From NCBI GenBank assembly GCA_910578565.1, contig CAJTQF010000001.1:310001-374000 (forward strand): DNA of 64,000 nt, given 5' to 3'. Within the stretch, counting starts at the first letter, position 1. Each line of letters starts with the position of its first letter. The stretch comes from an uncultured Christensenella sp. GTDB taxonomy: Bacteria; Bacillota; Clostridia; Christensenellales; Borkfalkiaceae. The notes beneath the pieces were generated by a model that worked only from the letters and a program-made list of their open reading frames with translations, was not told the origin of the DNA and did no database searches. The position numbers and the translations under genes are program-made. This document shows, one piece after another, positions 49,208 to 57,881 of the stretch.

Positions 49208-49925
49208 CGTCGGTCAGACGAATGATTTAGTACGAAAGGCAAAAGACGGCGACGTCGCGGCGAAAGAAACCCTGTTGCTGGAAAACAACAATTTAATAAA
49301 GAGCATTGTAAGGCGTTACCTTGGCAAGGGCGTGGAGTACGACGATTTGTACCAGCTTGCAAGTATGGGGCTTTTAAAAGCCATTAACGGCTTTGACGAA
49401 AGTTTCGGAGTAAGGTTTTCCACTTACGCCGTGCCTATGATTGCCGGCGAAATAAAGCGGTTTATGCGCGACGACGGCAGCATAAAAGTTTCGCGCGCGA
49501 TAAAAAGCTGCGCAAAACAGATAAACCTTTTTATTGAACAGTTTTCCACCGAACACGGCAGACAGCCTACCGTAAAACAGATATCCGAAAAATTCGGGAT
49601 GCCCGAAAGCGAAGTGGTGTTTACAATGGGTTCAACACATATGCCTCTTTCTATCTATTCGCAGGGCGAATATAAGGACGAGAAGACGCAGGAACTTCTT
49701 GAAAAGCTGCCCGTTGAAGACAGGCAGGAAGATATAATAGAAATGCTGCAATTGAAAACGGCGATTGCCGAACTGCCCGAAAGGGACAGAAAGGTCATAA
49801 TGTTGAGATACTTCAGGGATATGACCCAGAGCGAAGTGGCGAATATGCTCGGCGTTTCACAGGTGCAGGTGTCAAGAATTGAAAACAGGATAATGGAAAC
49901 TTTCAGGAAAGATTTAACGGGTTAA
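49200..49925 (+). CDS. sigF: Sigma factor F (forespore)
   Basis: A 241-residue sigma-70 family factor. Region 2 (YDDLYQLASMGLLKAINGFDESFGVRFSTYAVPMIAGEIKRFMRDDG), region 3 (AIKSCAKQINLFIEQFSTEH) and region 4 with the helix-turn-helix MTQSEVANMLGVSQVQVSRIE are all present. It directs early forespore transcription. I start it at 49200, where the ATG overlaps the spoIIAB stop; a longer frame from 49161 lies inside spoIIAB. A strong terminator closes the operon. Confidence 0.95.
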   Translation: MLDVGQTNDLVRKAKDGDVAAKETLLLENNNLIKSIVRRYLGKGVEYDDLYQLASMGLLKAINGFDESFGVRFSTYAVPMIAGEIKRFMRDDGSIKVSRAIKSCAKQINLFIEQFSTEHGRQPTVKQISEKFGMPESEVVFTMGSTHMPLSIYSQGEYKDEKTQELLEKLPVEDRQEDIIEMLQLKTAIAELPERDRKVIMLRYFRDMTQSEVANMLGVSQVQVSRIENRIMETFRKDLTG

Positions 49926-49951
49926 AACCTTGCTAAAAGGCGTGATAATAT

Positions 49952-49985
49952 AGGGGCGGCAGCCGTTCGGCTGCCGCCCCGTTTT
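49952..49985 (+). terminator. Terminator of the spoIIA operon
   Basis: GGGGCGGCAGCCG and CGGCTGCCGCCCC form a 13-bp stem followed by T4. Confidence 0.8.
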
Positions 49986-50055
49986 CATTTTTGTTGCGAA
50001 ACAGTATTGCCATATAATAACAACTTTAAGGGGCGGCTTACGGCATACAATCGGC

Positions 50056-50084
50056 TTGACATAACGCAGGCTTTATTATATAAT
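50056..50084 (+). promoter_or_regulatory. Promoter of the coiled-coil/patatin locus
   Basis: TTGACA at 50056-50061 and TATAAT at 50079-50084 are 17 bases apart. Confidence 0.75.
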
Positions 50085-50112
50085 TATTCTACTTTTTTCA
50101 GTTGGAGAGAAT

Positions 50113-50646
50113 ATGGAAAAACATAACGAAGCGGAATACAAAGAACTGTTATTCCTGAACAGACGCCTGCTGATACATACCGAAATGGTAAACACGTTAA
50201 AAGATAACGTAAAGGCGTTAAAGTGTTGCGAAAAACTTATCAAAATAGAGCTGGTTTCTTTAAAGAAATCTAAAACCCCCGTGTCCGACGAAGAGCTTAG
50301 CGCTCTCATCTGGCGCTACACCGATTTTAAAAATATAGTAAAGCGGATGAGAAAGACCAACGACGCAAGCGTATACGGTAAAGCGGCGGCTGATCTTGAT
50401 TGCATTATTGAAAAGACCGCCAAAGAAATTTCCGATCTGGAAGAAAATCTTATGTTCCGACCTGACGAAAACGAAGACGGCGCGGAAGGCATTGCGGACG
50501 CAAAAGAATTTGTTTCGCAGCTTGCCGCGGCTGCAAAAGAAGTTGCTGAAAAGGTAACCGACGGCGCAAAAAAAGTTGGCAGCGCGGTCGGCAGTCAGGT
50601 AGAAAAACTAAAAAAAATGTTGGCCGGCGACGAAAACTGCGAATAG
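50113..50646 (+). CDS. Coiled-coil protein of unknown function, possible frameshift partner of patatin
   Basis: A 177-residue soluble protein, mostly helical with heptad character (EYKELLFLNRRLLIHTEMVN, LKDNVKALKCCEKLIKIEL) and an Ala/Val/Lys-rich amphipathic C-terminal helix (FVSQLAAAAKEVAEKVTDGA), reminiscent of lipid-binding or late-embryogenesis-like helices. GAGAGAAT precedes the ATG. The patatin frame opens inside its 3' end with no ribosome site or standard start codon, and a slippery A run with a downstream hairpin lies at the join, so a 472-residue fusion may be made by -1 frameshifting. Family not recognised. Confidence 0.65.
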   Translation: MEKHNEAEYKELLFLNRRLLIHTEMVNTLKDNVKALKCCEKLIKIELVSLKKSKTPVSDEELSALIWRYTDFKNIVKRMRKTNDASVYGKAAADLDCIIEKTAKEISDLEENLMFRPDENEDGAEGIADAKEFVSQLAAAAKEVAEKVTDGAKKVGSAVGSQVEKLKKMLAGDENCE

Positions 50647-50663
50647 CGATTGCGTACGCCGGC
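50610..50663 (+). other. Candidate -1 ribosomal frameshift signal
   Basis: The heptamer A AAA AAA (50610-50616, within an A8 run) is in the correct phase of the first gene (CTA AAA AAA). Six bases later a stem starts: GCCGGCG (50623-50629) pairs perfectly with CGCCGGC (50657-50663), extended by ACG/CGT around a bulged A. The first gene's TAG lies in the loop. Slipping back one base enters the patatin frame exactly. Confidence 0.5.
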
Positions 50664-51530
50664 GGCGTCAGTAACTGTGTTTATCAGATAGGCTTTACCA
50701 AAGGTCTGCTTAATTACATATCGCGCGACGAAATAGTTACGGTTTCGGGCGCGTCGGGCGGCATTTTTACCGCCTATGCGCTTTCTGCGGATAAGCTGGA
50801 TTTGGTTGAAAGACTTTACAGAAAAATAGACATATCCAAAAAGGCTGAGCTTTTCTGGCAGGTGTTCGCAAAAGACCTTTTGTCAAAATATCTGAACACT
50901 ATGCTGTCCCCTGCGGACAAACTTATAATACCCGTGGTGTTTCCCGTCTGTTATATTCCGCTTATCACGCGCTACTACTGGATAAACGGTGCTTACAACC
51001 GTTTGTGGAAGCGGTATATGAACGCGGCAACGACCTATCCGTTTTTAAGATTGGTTCCTTCGTTTATAAAGGGCAGAATGGCGATTGACGGCGGCGCGGT
51101 GGACTGCATACCGCTGTATCCCCTTTTAAAAAAGGAAACGCCTTTCGGTGCGGCGGAAGAGCCTGACGTTATTTTAGTGCTGCATTTCGACGCGAGATAC
51201 GATTACCGCAAAACATTTAAAACGGATATTCCCGTGCTCGATTTAGACGTTTCTTACTGCAACGAGTTTTCAAAAGCGCACTACGATTTTTCGGGAGAAG
51301 AAATGGAGCGTCGCCTGCAAAAATCTTACGAATACGGTAAAAGCGTAGGAAGACGGCTCTTTTCGGAAGATAAGACAAGGGAACAGATGCAAGCCGCCGT
51401 TAACGAAATTTTTATCGAAGAACATGCGGCAAGGCAGCAATCCTTTTCAATAGACCGCCTTGTAACTATCTTAAACGTAATAAGCAAGGCGTTCAGGCGC
51501 GACACAAACTGTATGAAGAAATTATTTTAA
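50637..51530 (+). CDS. Patatin-like phospholipase
   Basis: The frame encodes a patatin fold: RIAIAYAGGVSNCVYQIGFTKG supplies the glycine-rich oxyanion loop, VSGASGGIF the GXSXG nucleophile serine, and AIDGGAVDCIPLYPLL the catalytic Asp in DGG. It would hydrolyse lipids at the membrane. No ATG, GTG or TTG with a ribosome site precedes the oxyanion loop; the first in-frame start is a TTG at 50802, after the catalytic serine, so it cannot be the true start. I give 50637 (a CTG) as the nominal start. Translation probably comes from frameshifting out of the upstream gene (the frame is open from about 50557), or from a non-standard start. Confidence 0.75.
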   Translation: MRIAIAYAGGVSNCVYQIGFTKGLLNYISRDEIVTVSGASGGIFTAYALSADKLDLVERLYRKIDISKKAELFWQVFAKDLLSKYLNTMLSPADKLIIPVVFPVCYIPLITRYYWINGAYNRLWKRYMNAATTYPFLRLVPSFIKGRMAIDGGAVDCIPLYPLLKKETPFGAAEEPDVILVLHFDARYDYRKTFKTDIPVLDLDVSYCNEFSKAHYDFSGEEMERRLQKSYEYGKSVGRRLFSEDKTREQMQAAVNEIFIEEHAARQQSFSIDRLVTILNVISKAFRRDTNCMKKLF

Positions 51531-51554
51531 AACCGCACGTAGCCGTGCGGTTTT
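51529..51554 (+). terminator. Terminator of the patatin gene
   Basis: AAAACCGCACG and CGTGCGGTTTT form a strong stem ending in T4, starting right at the stop codon. Confidence 0.75.
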
Positions 51555-51577
51555 AATTTTGCGCGACAGAAACCCGA

Positions 51578-51606
51578 TTGACAAAAATCGTCGCAGATGA
51601 TAAAAT
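51578..51606 (+). promoter_or_regulatory. Promoter of the aminotransferase gene
   Basis: TTGACA at 51578-51583 and TAAAAT at 51601-51606 are 17 bases apart. Confidence 0.65.
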
Positions 51607-51675
51607 AATAAACAGTGGTATAAATGCGTAATAAAACATACTATATAATTTGAAGTAAATTTTTCAGGTGGCGCA

Positions 51676-52863
51676 ATGTTGAACGAAAAAAACGTAAATT
51701 TAGGCAAAGTACGCTCGGCTATACGCGAGTTGTTCGAATACGGAAAAAAACGTAAGGCGGAAATAGGCGAAGACAAGGTTTTTGATTTTTCGCTCGGTAA
51801 CCCCAGCGTTCCCGTGCCTGCCGAAGTGACGAAAATTCTGAGCGAACTTATAAACTGCGGCGACCCCGTAGCATTGCACGGTTATACTTCGGCGCCCGGC
51901 GATTACAACGTGAGAAAGACGCTTGCCGATTACACTAATTCGCAGTTCGGCACAAATCTTACCGCCGATTGCTTTTATATGACCTGCGGGGCTTCTGCGT
52001 CACTTACCGCAACTTTAAACGCGCTTTTAAACGAAGGGGAAGAAGTGCTTACCCTTGTTCCCTGTTTTCCGGAATATAAAGTTTTTTGCGAACACGCAGG
52101 CGGCAGATTCGTGGCGGTGGACACGCGCGAAGACGATATGCAGATAGATCTTGAAAAAATCCGTCAAGCCCTCAGCGACAAGACAAAGGCGGTTTTAATA
52201 AACTCGCCCAACAATCCCAGCGGCGTTGTGTACAGCGAAAAGTCCATAAAGGAACTTGCAAAAATGTTAAACGGTTTTTCCGAAAAACGCGGCAGCCCCG
52301 TATATCTCATTTCAGACGAGCCTTACAGGGAACTTGTGTACGACGACAGCATAAAAGTGCCTTACGTTATGAACTATTACGACAGAAGCATAGTGTGTTA
52401 TTCGTATTCCAAGAGTTTGTCGTTGCCGGGCGAAAGAATAGGGTACATAGCCGTAAACAATAAAATGGAAGAGTGGCAGGAAGTGTTTGCCGGCATATGC
52501 GGCGCGGGCAGGGCGCTGGGTTTTGTTTGTGCGCCCAATCTGTTTCAGCAGCTGGTCGCAAAAACTTGCGGAATCACTTCCGATATATCCGTTTACAAAC
52601 GCAACCGCGACAGGCTTTGCGCCGCGCTTTCGGATTACGGTTTTAAAGTTGTTAAGCCGGACGGCGCGTTTTACCTGTTCGTGAAATCGCCCGAACCCGA
52701 CGCAAACGCATTTGCGGAGCGCGCTAAAAGTTACGAGCTGCTGATAGTTCCCGGCGACAGCTTCGGTCGCAAGGGCTACGCCAGAATAAGCTACTGCGTC
52801 GCGCCCGATATGATAGAGCGCTCGTTGCCCGCGTTTAAAGCGCTTGCAGAAAGTTATAAGTAA
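51676..52863 (+). CDS. Class I/II pyridoxal-phosphate aminotransferase
   Basis: A 395-residue PLP enzyme of fold type I. Landmarks are FDFSLGNPSVPVP, YTSAPGDYNVRK, NSPNNPSGVVYSE, ISDEPYRELVYDD and the Schiff-base lysine in CYSYSKSLSLPGERIGYI. The substrate set resembles that of aspartate or aromatic aminotransferases, but cannot be fixed by reading. It is soluble and monocistronic, with CAGGTGG before the ATG and a strong terminator after it. Confidence 0.88.
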   Translation: MLNEKNVNLGKVRSAIRELFEYGKKRKAEIGEDKVFDFSLGNPSVPVPAEVTKILSELINCGDPVALHGYTSAPGDYNVRKTLADYTNSQFGTNLTADCFYMTCGASASLTATLNALLNEGEEVLTLVPCFPEYKVFCEHAGGRFVAVDTREDDMQIDLEKIRQALSDKTKAVLINSPNNPSGVVYSEKSIKELAKMLNGFSEKRGSPVYLISDEPYRELVYDDSIKVPYVMNYYDRSIVCYSYSKSLSLPGERIGYIAVNNKMEEWQEVFAGICGAGRALGFVCAPNLFQQLVAKTCGITSDISVYKRNRDRLCAALSDYGFKVVKPDGAFYLFVKSPEPDANAFAERAKSYELLIVPGDSFGRKGYARISYCVAPDMIERSLPAFKALAESYK

Positions 52864-52871
52864 ACTAATCA

Positions 52872-52902
52872 GGGGCGGCACGCCGTAAAGCGTGCCGCCC
52901 TT
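52872..52902 (+). terminator. Terminator of the aminotransferase gene
   Basis: GGGCGGCACG and CGTGCCGCCC form a perfect stem with an eight-base loop and a short T tail. Confidence 0.75.
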
Positions 52903-52943
52903 AACAGGTAGTGGTAACCGAGAGATACCGTTTGACAGCATTA

Positions 52944-52985
52944 TATATGAGAATACTCATATTGTCAATGAGTTTACTCATATAT
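52944..52985. promoter_or_regulatory. Two tandem operators upstream of the small XRE regulator
   Basis: ATATGAGAATACTCATAT and CAATGAGTTTACTCATATA are related palindromes with the core ATGAG and CTCAT separated by four or five bases. Placed just upstream of the 53001 gene, they suggest autoregulation. Confidence 0.6.
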
Positions 52986-53000
52986 TGTTAAAATTTTTTT

Positions 53001-53204
53001 ATGATAATTTCTAACCGTATTAAAGAGATGAGAACTGAATTCGGAATGACCCAAAGCGATTTGGCGAAACAGGTCGGGTGCAGTCAGTCTATGATTGTGC
53101 GATGGGAGAAGGGCGAGTGCGAACCTACGGCTTCCGCCATTTTAAGGCTTTCGTTCGCTTTGAAATGCTCTTGCGATTATTTGCTTGGAAAGTCCGACTA
53201 TTGA
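53001..53204 (+). CDS. Small XRE-family regulator
   Basis: A 67-residue helix-turn-helix protein (SNRIKEMRTEFGMTQSDLAKQVGCSQSMIVRWEKGECEPTASAI) ending in the usual CDYLLGKSDY. It has a weak ribosome site. Two palindromic operators lie just upstream. Its targets besides itself are unknown; it sits alone before the ruv operon. Confidence 0.9.
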   Translation: MIISNRIKEMRTEFGMTQSDLAKQVGCSQSMIVRWEKGECEPTASAILRLSFALKCSCDYLLGKSDY

Positions 53205-53288
53205 ACTTGCCGTCCGAATAATTTGACTTATCGGTTAAATTATCTTACAATATTATAAAAGATTATAAAAGCAATAAAAGGCAGAAAA

Positions 53289-53786
53289 ATGATAATTCTG
53301 GGACTCGACCCCGGTCTTGCGACAATGGGTTACGGCGTAGTCGAAAAATTGAAAAACGATAATACCGTTGCTGTGGACTACGGCGTGGTTCTTACGCCAA
53401 AGGACGAAAGCCTGCCCGTCCGCCTTGCAATGCTTGAAGAAGGCATAAACAAAATTTTGACGAAGTACAAGCCGGAAGAAATTGCCGTGGAAGAGTTGTT
53501 CTTTTCAAAAAACATCACCACGGGCATACCCGTCGCCCACGCAAGGGGGGTAATGCTTCTGACCTGTATTAAGTACTGCGGCAGGCTTTACGAATACACG
53601 CCCAACCAGATAAAGCAGTCTTTGACGGGCTACGGTAAAGCGGATAAAATCCAGATGCAGCACGTTGTAACTTCGCTTTTGAATCTGCAAAAAATTCCCC
53701 GTCCCGACGACGCGGCGGACGCGCTTGCCGTTGCGTTATGCCACGCTCACACGTCGCGGTTCGGAAAACTTTTCGGTATAAGGTAA
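53289..53786 (+). CDS. ruvC: RuvC, Holliday junction resolvase
   Basis: A 165-residue RNase H-like nuclease. ILGLDPGLATMGYGVV carries the first catalytic Asp, AVEELFF the Glu and PDDAADALAVALCHAH the last acidic residues. It cuts Holliday junctions after RuvAB branch migration. First gene of ruvC-ruvA-ruvB-queA, with three bases before ruvA. Confidence 0.95.
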   Translation: MIILGLDPGLATMGYGVVEKLKNDNTVAVDYGVVLTPKDESLPVRLAMLEEGINKILTKYKPEEIAVEELFFSKNITTGIPVAHARGVMLLTCIKYCGRLYEYTPNQIKQSLTGYGKADKIQMQHVVTSLLNLQKIPRPDDAADALAVALCHAHTSRFGKLFGIR

Positions 53787-53789
53787 ATT

Positions 53790-54377
53790 ATGATAGGATA
53801 TTTAAAAGGTAAAATCAAATCGCTTACGCCCGAGTGCGCGTTGATTGAAACGGCGGGCGGCATAGGCTTTGAAGTGAACTGTTCGGGTTCGGCGTTTTCT
53901 CTGCTTGCAGGCAAGACGGAAGGCGAACTTTACACATATATGCAGGTCAGCGAAAACGGAACCGCGCTTTACGGATTTTCTTCTACCGAAGAAAAAAATA
54001 TGTTTTTAAAACTTATTTCCGTATCGGGGGTAGGACCGAAAATGGGCATTGCGGTTCTCTCGGGACTGTCGTCGGGCGAGCTTGCCGCGGCAATCGCAAC
54101 GTCGGACGTGAAAAGGCTTTCCGCCGTGAAAGGACTCGGTAAAAAGACGGCGGAGCGCATAATTTTAGAACTGCGTGAAAAGGTTTCGTTAAACGCTTCC
54201 GTTGCCGAAGGCGGCGCGGCTCTTCCGTCCGTTACAAGCGGTGACGAAGACGCGGTTGTCGCGCTTATGACTCTCGGTTTCAGCCGTTCGGAGAGCGAAA
54301 AGGCAATTTCAAACGCAAGAGCGAAGGGCGCGGCTACGGTTGAAGATATAATCATGCTTGCGCTTAAAGGAATGTAA
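53790..54377 (+). CDS. ruvA: RuvA, Holliday junction-binding protein
   Basis: A 195-residue protein with the N-terminal OB fold (MIGYLKGKIKSLTPECALIETAGGIGFEV), helix-hairpin-helix motifs (SVSGVGPKMGIAVLSGL, AVKGLGKKTAERIILELREK) and the C-terminal UBA-like domain that contacts RuvB. It binds four-way junctions as a tetramer. Two bases separate it from ruvB. Confidence 0.95.
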   Translation: MIGYLKGKIKSLTPECALIETAGGIGFEVNCSGSAFSLLAGKTEGELYTYMQVSENGTALYGFSSTEEKNMFLKLISVSGVGPKMGIAVLSGLSSGELAAAIATSDVKRLSAVKGLGKKTAERIILELREKVSLNASVAEGGAALPSVTSGDEDAVVALMTLGFSRSESEKAISNARAKGAATVEDIIMLALKGM

Positions 54378-54379
54378 AA

Positions 54380-55450
54380 ATGTTTTTTGACGAAGAAGAA
54401 GATTTTGAAGGGGAAGACAGGCTTGTAAAAAGCACCAAGGGCGAATACGACGCGGAAGAAAACGTTTTGCGCCCCAAGACGCTTGACGGGTACGTCGGAC
54501 AGACCAAAGTCAAAGAAAATTTAAAAGTATATATGGCGGCGGCGAAATCGCGCGGGGAAGTGTTGGAACACGTTCTTTTATACGGCGCGCCCGGTCTCGG
54601 TAAAACCACGCTTGCGCACATTATTTCGGGTGAAATGGGCGGTCAGCTGAAAATGACTTCCGCGCCCGCGATAGAGCGTAGCGGCGACCTTGCGGCAATA
54701 CTCACCAACCTGAACGACGGAGACGTTTTGTTCATTGACGAAATACACCGCCTTAACCACAGCGTTGAAGAAATTTTGTATTCCGCAATGGAAGATTACG
54801 CGCTTGATATCATAGTCGGAAAGGGACCCAGCGCAAGAAACATAAGGTTTTCTCTCAAAAAATTCACTTTAATCGGCGCAACCACACGCGCGGGTATGAT
54901 TGCAAATCCCCTGCGCGACAGGTTCGGCATAATCTGCCGTCTTGAAATGTACACGCCGGACGAGTTGAAAGAAATAGTTCTGCGCAGTGCCCGCACACTG
55001 GGCATTGCAATAGACGCGGAAGCGGCGGCTGAAGTTGCACGCCGTTCGCGCGGAACTCCGCGTATCGCCAACAGGCTTTTAAAGCGTGTGCGCGATTTTT
55101 CGACAATAAAGGGCAACGCGTCTGTAACCGTTGGCGACGCAAAGTTTGCACTCGGCAAAATGGAAATTGACGGTTTAGGTCTTGACGAAGTGGACAGAAG
55201 CCTTTTGCGCGCAATGATTGACAAATTCGACGGCAAACCCGTGGGGCTTGAAACTCTCGCCGCGACTATAAACGAAGACGCGGGCACGATAGAAGACGTT
55301 TACGAACCCTATCTTTTACAGCTCGGATTTATTGCCCGTACTCCGCGCGGCAGAATGATACTGCGCGGCGGATACGAACATCTCGGCTATAAAATGAGTG
55401 AAAAACAGCGCGAACAGGTAAGTATGTTCGACAAAGATTTAAAAGGCTGA
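54380..55450 (+). CDS. ruvB: RuvB, branch-migration ATPase
   Basis: A 356-residue AAA+ motor. It has the typical start LRPKTLDGYVGQTKVKENLKVY, Walker A LYGAPGLGKTTLA, Walker B LFIDEIHRLN and the winged-helix C-terminus (DRSLLRAMIDKFDGKPVGLETLA...PRGRMILRGGYEHLGY). It drives branch migration with RuvA. queA follows after one base. Confidence 0.96.
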   Translation: MFFDEEEDFEGEDRLVKSTKGEYDAEENVLRPKTLDGYVGQTKVKENLKVYMAAAKSRGEVLEHVLLYGAPGLGKTTLAHIISGEMGGQLKMTSAPAIERSGDLAAILTNLNDGDVLFIDEIHRLNHSVEEILYSAMEDYALDIIVGKGPSARNIRFSLKKFTLIGATTRAGMIANPLRDRFGIICRLEMYTPDELKEIVLRSARTLGIAIDAEAAAEVARRSRGTPRIANRLLKRVRDFSTIKGNASVTVGDAKFALGKMEIDGLGLDEVDRSLLRAMIDKFDGKPVGLETLAATINEDAGTIEDVYEPYLLQLGFIARTPRGRMILRGGYEHLGYKMSEKQREQVSMFDKDLKG

Positions 55451-55451
55451 T

Positions 55452-56477
55452 ATGCAGTATAAAAAGAGCGATTTTTATTACGACCTGCCCGAAGAACTGA
55501 TTGCGCAGAGCCCTGCCGAGCCGCGAGACTCGTCGCGGCTTCTGGTATATGACAGGGCTTCGGACAGAGTGGAACATAAAATTTTCAAAGATATAACCGG
55601 ATATCTGAAAAAGGGCGACGTGCTTGTGGTAAACAATACAAAAGTGTTGCCTGCCCGTCTTTACGCGCATACCGAAAACGGCGGCGCGGTGGAAGTAATG
55701 CTTTTAAAGCGGCTTGAAAAAGATATCTGGGAAGTGCTTGTAAAACCCGGAAAAAAATGTTCCGTCGGCAAAAGACTTATAATTTCAGACAATTTATCGC
55801 TTACGGTTGAAGGCATAACCGACAGCGGCGAGCGCATAGTCAGATTTTATTACGACGGCGTATTCGAAGAAATTTTAGACAAGGCGGGGTCAATGCCTCT
55901 GCCGCCCTATATAAAGAGCAAACTCAAAGATAAAAACCGTTACCAGACTGTATATGCCAAACGTGACGGTTCGGCGGCGGCGCCTACGGCGGGGCTCCAT
56001 TTTACTCCCGCGCTTTTGCAGGGCTTAAAAGATAAAGGCGTTGAAATTGCCGAAGTTCTGTTGCACGTAGGTTTAGGTACGTTCCGTCCAGTAAAAGAAG
56101 ATATAATCACAGACCATAAAATGCACTCTGAATATTTCGAAGTGGGAGCGGACGCGGCGGAAACCGTAAACCGCGCCAAACGCGAAGGAAGAAGGGTGAT
56201 AGTCGTAGGCACAACGTCGGTAAGAACGCTTGAAAGCGTAGCCGACGAAAACGGATTTTTAAAACCTTGCAGCGGGAACACGGAAATTTTTATTTACCCG
56301 CCCTACAAATTCAAGTGCGTGGATGCGCTGGTAACGAATTTTCATTTGCCCGAAAGCACTCTGGTTATGCTTGTGGCGGCGCTTTGCGGCAGGGAAAAGA
56401 TACTTGAACTGTATAAAACCGCCGTAAATGAAAAATACCGATTTTTCTCTTTCGGCGACGCAATGCTTATCTTATAA
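55452..56477 (+). CDS. queA: QueA, tRNA ribosyltransferase-isomerase
   Basis: A 341-residue enzyme that transfers and isomerises ribose from S-adenosylmethionine to preQ1 in tRNA, forming epoxyqueuosine. The family start YDLPEELIAQSPAEPRDSSRLLV, AAPTAGLHFTP, HVGLGTFRPV and TNFHLPESTLVMLV are all present. It is in the ruv operon and next to tgt, the usual arrangement. Confidence 0.96.
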   Translation: MQYKKSDFYYDLPEELIAQSPAEPRDSSRLLVYDRASDRVEHKIFKDITGYLKKGDVLVVNNTKVLPARLYAHTENGGAVEVMLLKRLEKDIWEVLVKPGKKCSVGKRLIISDNLSLTVEGITDSGERIVRFYYDGVFEEILDKAGSMPLPPYIKSKLKDKNRYQTVYAKRDGSAAAPTAGLHFTPALLQGLKDKGVEIAEVLLHVGLGTFRPVKEDIITDHKMHSEYFEVGADAAETVNRAKREGRRVIVVGTTSVRTLESVADENGFLKPCSGNTEIFIYPPYKFKCVDALVTNFHLPESTLVMLVAALCGREKILELYKTAVNEKYRFFSFGDAMLIL

Positions 56478-56651
56478 GCGGCGCATCTCTTTGTCGCGCT
56501 TCGCTTTTTATCGGGTCACGTACATCTGTGTACGCTTCCATCAAAAAAGTTCGCGCTTCTCGATCTGCTTGCTTCTAAGCCAAGCAATCCTGTTTTTAGT
56601 GCAAATGCGGGACGCGATGATGATTTTATAATAAAACATATCTAAAGAATT
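56478..56651. other. Structured intergenic stretch between queA and tgt
   Basis: No convincing gene is present. The segment has a GTACATCTGTGTAC hairpin at about 56521-56534 flanked by imperfectly inverted CGCTTTTTATCGG and CCATCAAAAAAGTTCG, and a second pair built on GCTTGCTTCTAAGCCAAGC. It may be a dispersed intergenic repeat. Confidence 0.3.
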
Positions 56652-57773
56652 ATGAGTAAATTTTTTTCATACGAACTTCAACATATAGATAAGTACACGG
56701 GCGCGCGGGCGGGCGTTTTTCATACTCCGCACGGCGACGTTTTAACTCCCGTATATATGCCCGTGGGAACGCAGGCGACCGTAAAGGGTATGCTTCCGCG
56801 CGATTTAAAGGAAACGGGCGCAAGCATAATACTTTCAAACACTTATCATTTGTACGTGCGCCCCGGCGACGAACTTGTCAAAAAGGCGGGCGGGCTTCAT
56901 AAGTTTATGAACTGGGACGGACCCATTCTAACCGACAGCGGCGGCTTTCAGGTTTTTTCTCTGACGAAACTGAATAAAATCAGGGACGAAGGAGTATGTT
57001 TCAATTCCCACGTAGACGGTGCAAAGCATATGTTCACGCCCGAAAAAGTTATGTCCATACAGGAAAATCTGGGCGCGGATATTATAATGCAGTTCGACCA
57101 GTGCAGCGCCTACGGTTTTAACCGCAGACAGGCTGAAGAAGCAATGGAGCGGACAAGCCGCTGGCTGAACCGCTGTCTTGACGCCAAAACGCGCGAAGAC
57201 CAGGCGCTGTTTCCCATAATACAGGGCAACTTTTATAGCGATTTGCGGCTTGAAAGTCTTAAAAGGGCAAAGCCGTACGCGGTGGACGGAATTGCTATAG
57301 GCGGGCTTTCAGTCGGCGAACCAAAGAAACTGATGTATGAAATGCTCGACGTTCTCCGCCCCGGACTTCCCGAAGGGGTTCCCAGATACCTTATGGGCGT
57401 GGGCAGTCCCGACTGTCTTATAGAAGGCGTACGGCGCGGCGTGGATATGTTCGACTGTGTGCTCGCCACAAGAATCGCCCGCAACGGCACGGCTTTTACT
57501 TCCGGCGGTAAAGTGGTGGTTAGAAACGGCTCTTACCGCGAAGATTTTTCCCCGCTGGATAATAATTGCGACTGTTATTGCTGTAAAAATTACAGCAAAG
57601 CATATTTACGGCATCTGAACAACGTCGGTGAAATGCTTTCCGCAATGCTTTTGAGTATGCACAACATAACGTTCCTGCAAAAACTGATGCGCGATATGCG
57701 CGAAGCTATTTTTGCTGACAGCTTTAACGATTTTGCGGAAAAATTTTACGACGGATACGGTTCGCGCGAGTAA
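56652..57773 (+). CDS. tgt: Tgt, queuine tRNA-guanine transglycosylase
   Basis: A 373-residue TIM-barrel enzyme that swaps guanine-34 for preQ1 in tRNAs with GUN anticodons; tRNA-Tyr and tRNA-Asp genes are in this window. Catalytic Asp motifs TDSGGFQVFSL and VLATRIARNGT, GGLSVGEPK, and the zinc site CDCYCCKNYSKAYLRHL are visible. Synthesis genes for preQ1 are not in the window. Confidence 0.96.
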   Translation: MSKFFSYELQHIDKYTGARAGVFHTPHGDVLTPVYMPVGTQATVKGMLPRDLKETGASIILSNTYHLYVRPGDELVKKAGGLHKFMNWDGPILTDSGGFQVFSLTKLNKIRDEGVCFNSHVDGAKHMFTPEKVMSIQENLGADIIMQFDQCSAYGFNRRQAEEAMERTSRWLNRCLDAKTREDQALFPIIQGNFYSDLRLESLKRAKPYAVDGIAIGGLSVGEPKKLMYEMLDVLRPGLPEGVPRYLMGVGSPDCLIEGVRRGVDMFDCVLATRIARNGTAFTSGGKVVVRNGSYREDFSPLDNNCDCYCCKNYSKAYLRHLNNVGEMLSAMLLSMHNITFLQKLMRDMREAIFADSFNDFAEKFYDGYGSRE

Positions 57774-57821
57774 TTTAAAGTGAAAGTTTTGTGCAATATT
57801 TTCTGCAAGGCTTTAAAATGC

Positions 57822-57850
57822 TTGCAAATTGGCGATAAAAATATTATAGT
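57822..57850 (+). promoter_or_regulatory. Promoter of yajC
   Basis: TTGCAA at 57822-57827 and TATAGT at 57845-57850 are 17 bases apart. Confidence 0.6.
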
Positions 57851-57881
57851 TAAAAAGTAAATAAAATTTGGAGATAAAAAA

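Noticed and set aside
50802..51530. TTG at 50802 as the start of the patatin gene
   Set aside because: It would remove the oxyanion loop and the GXSXG serine, which are encoded in the same open frame upstream.
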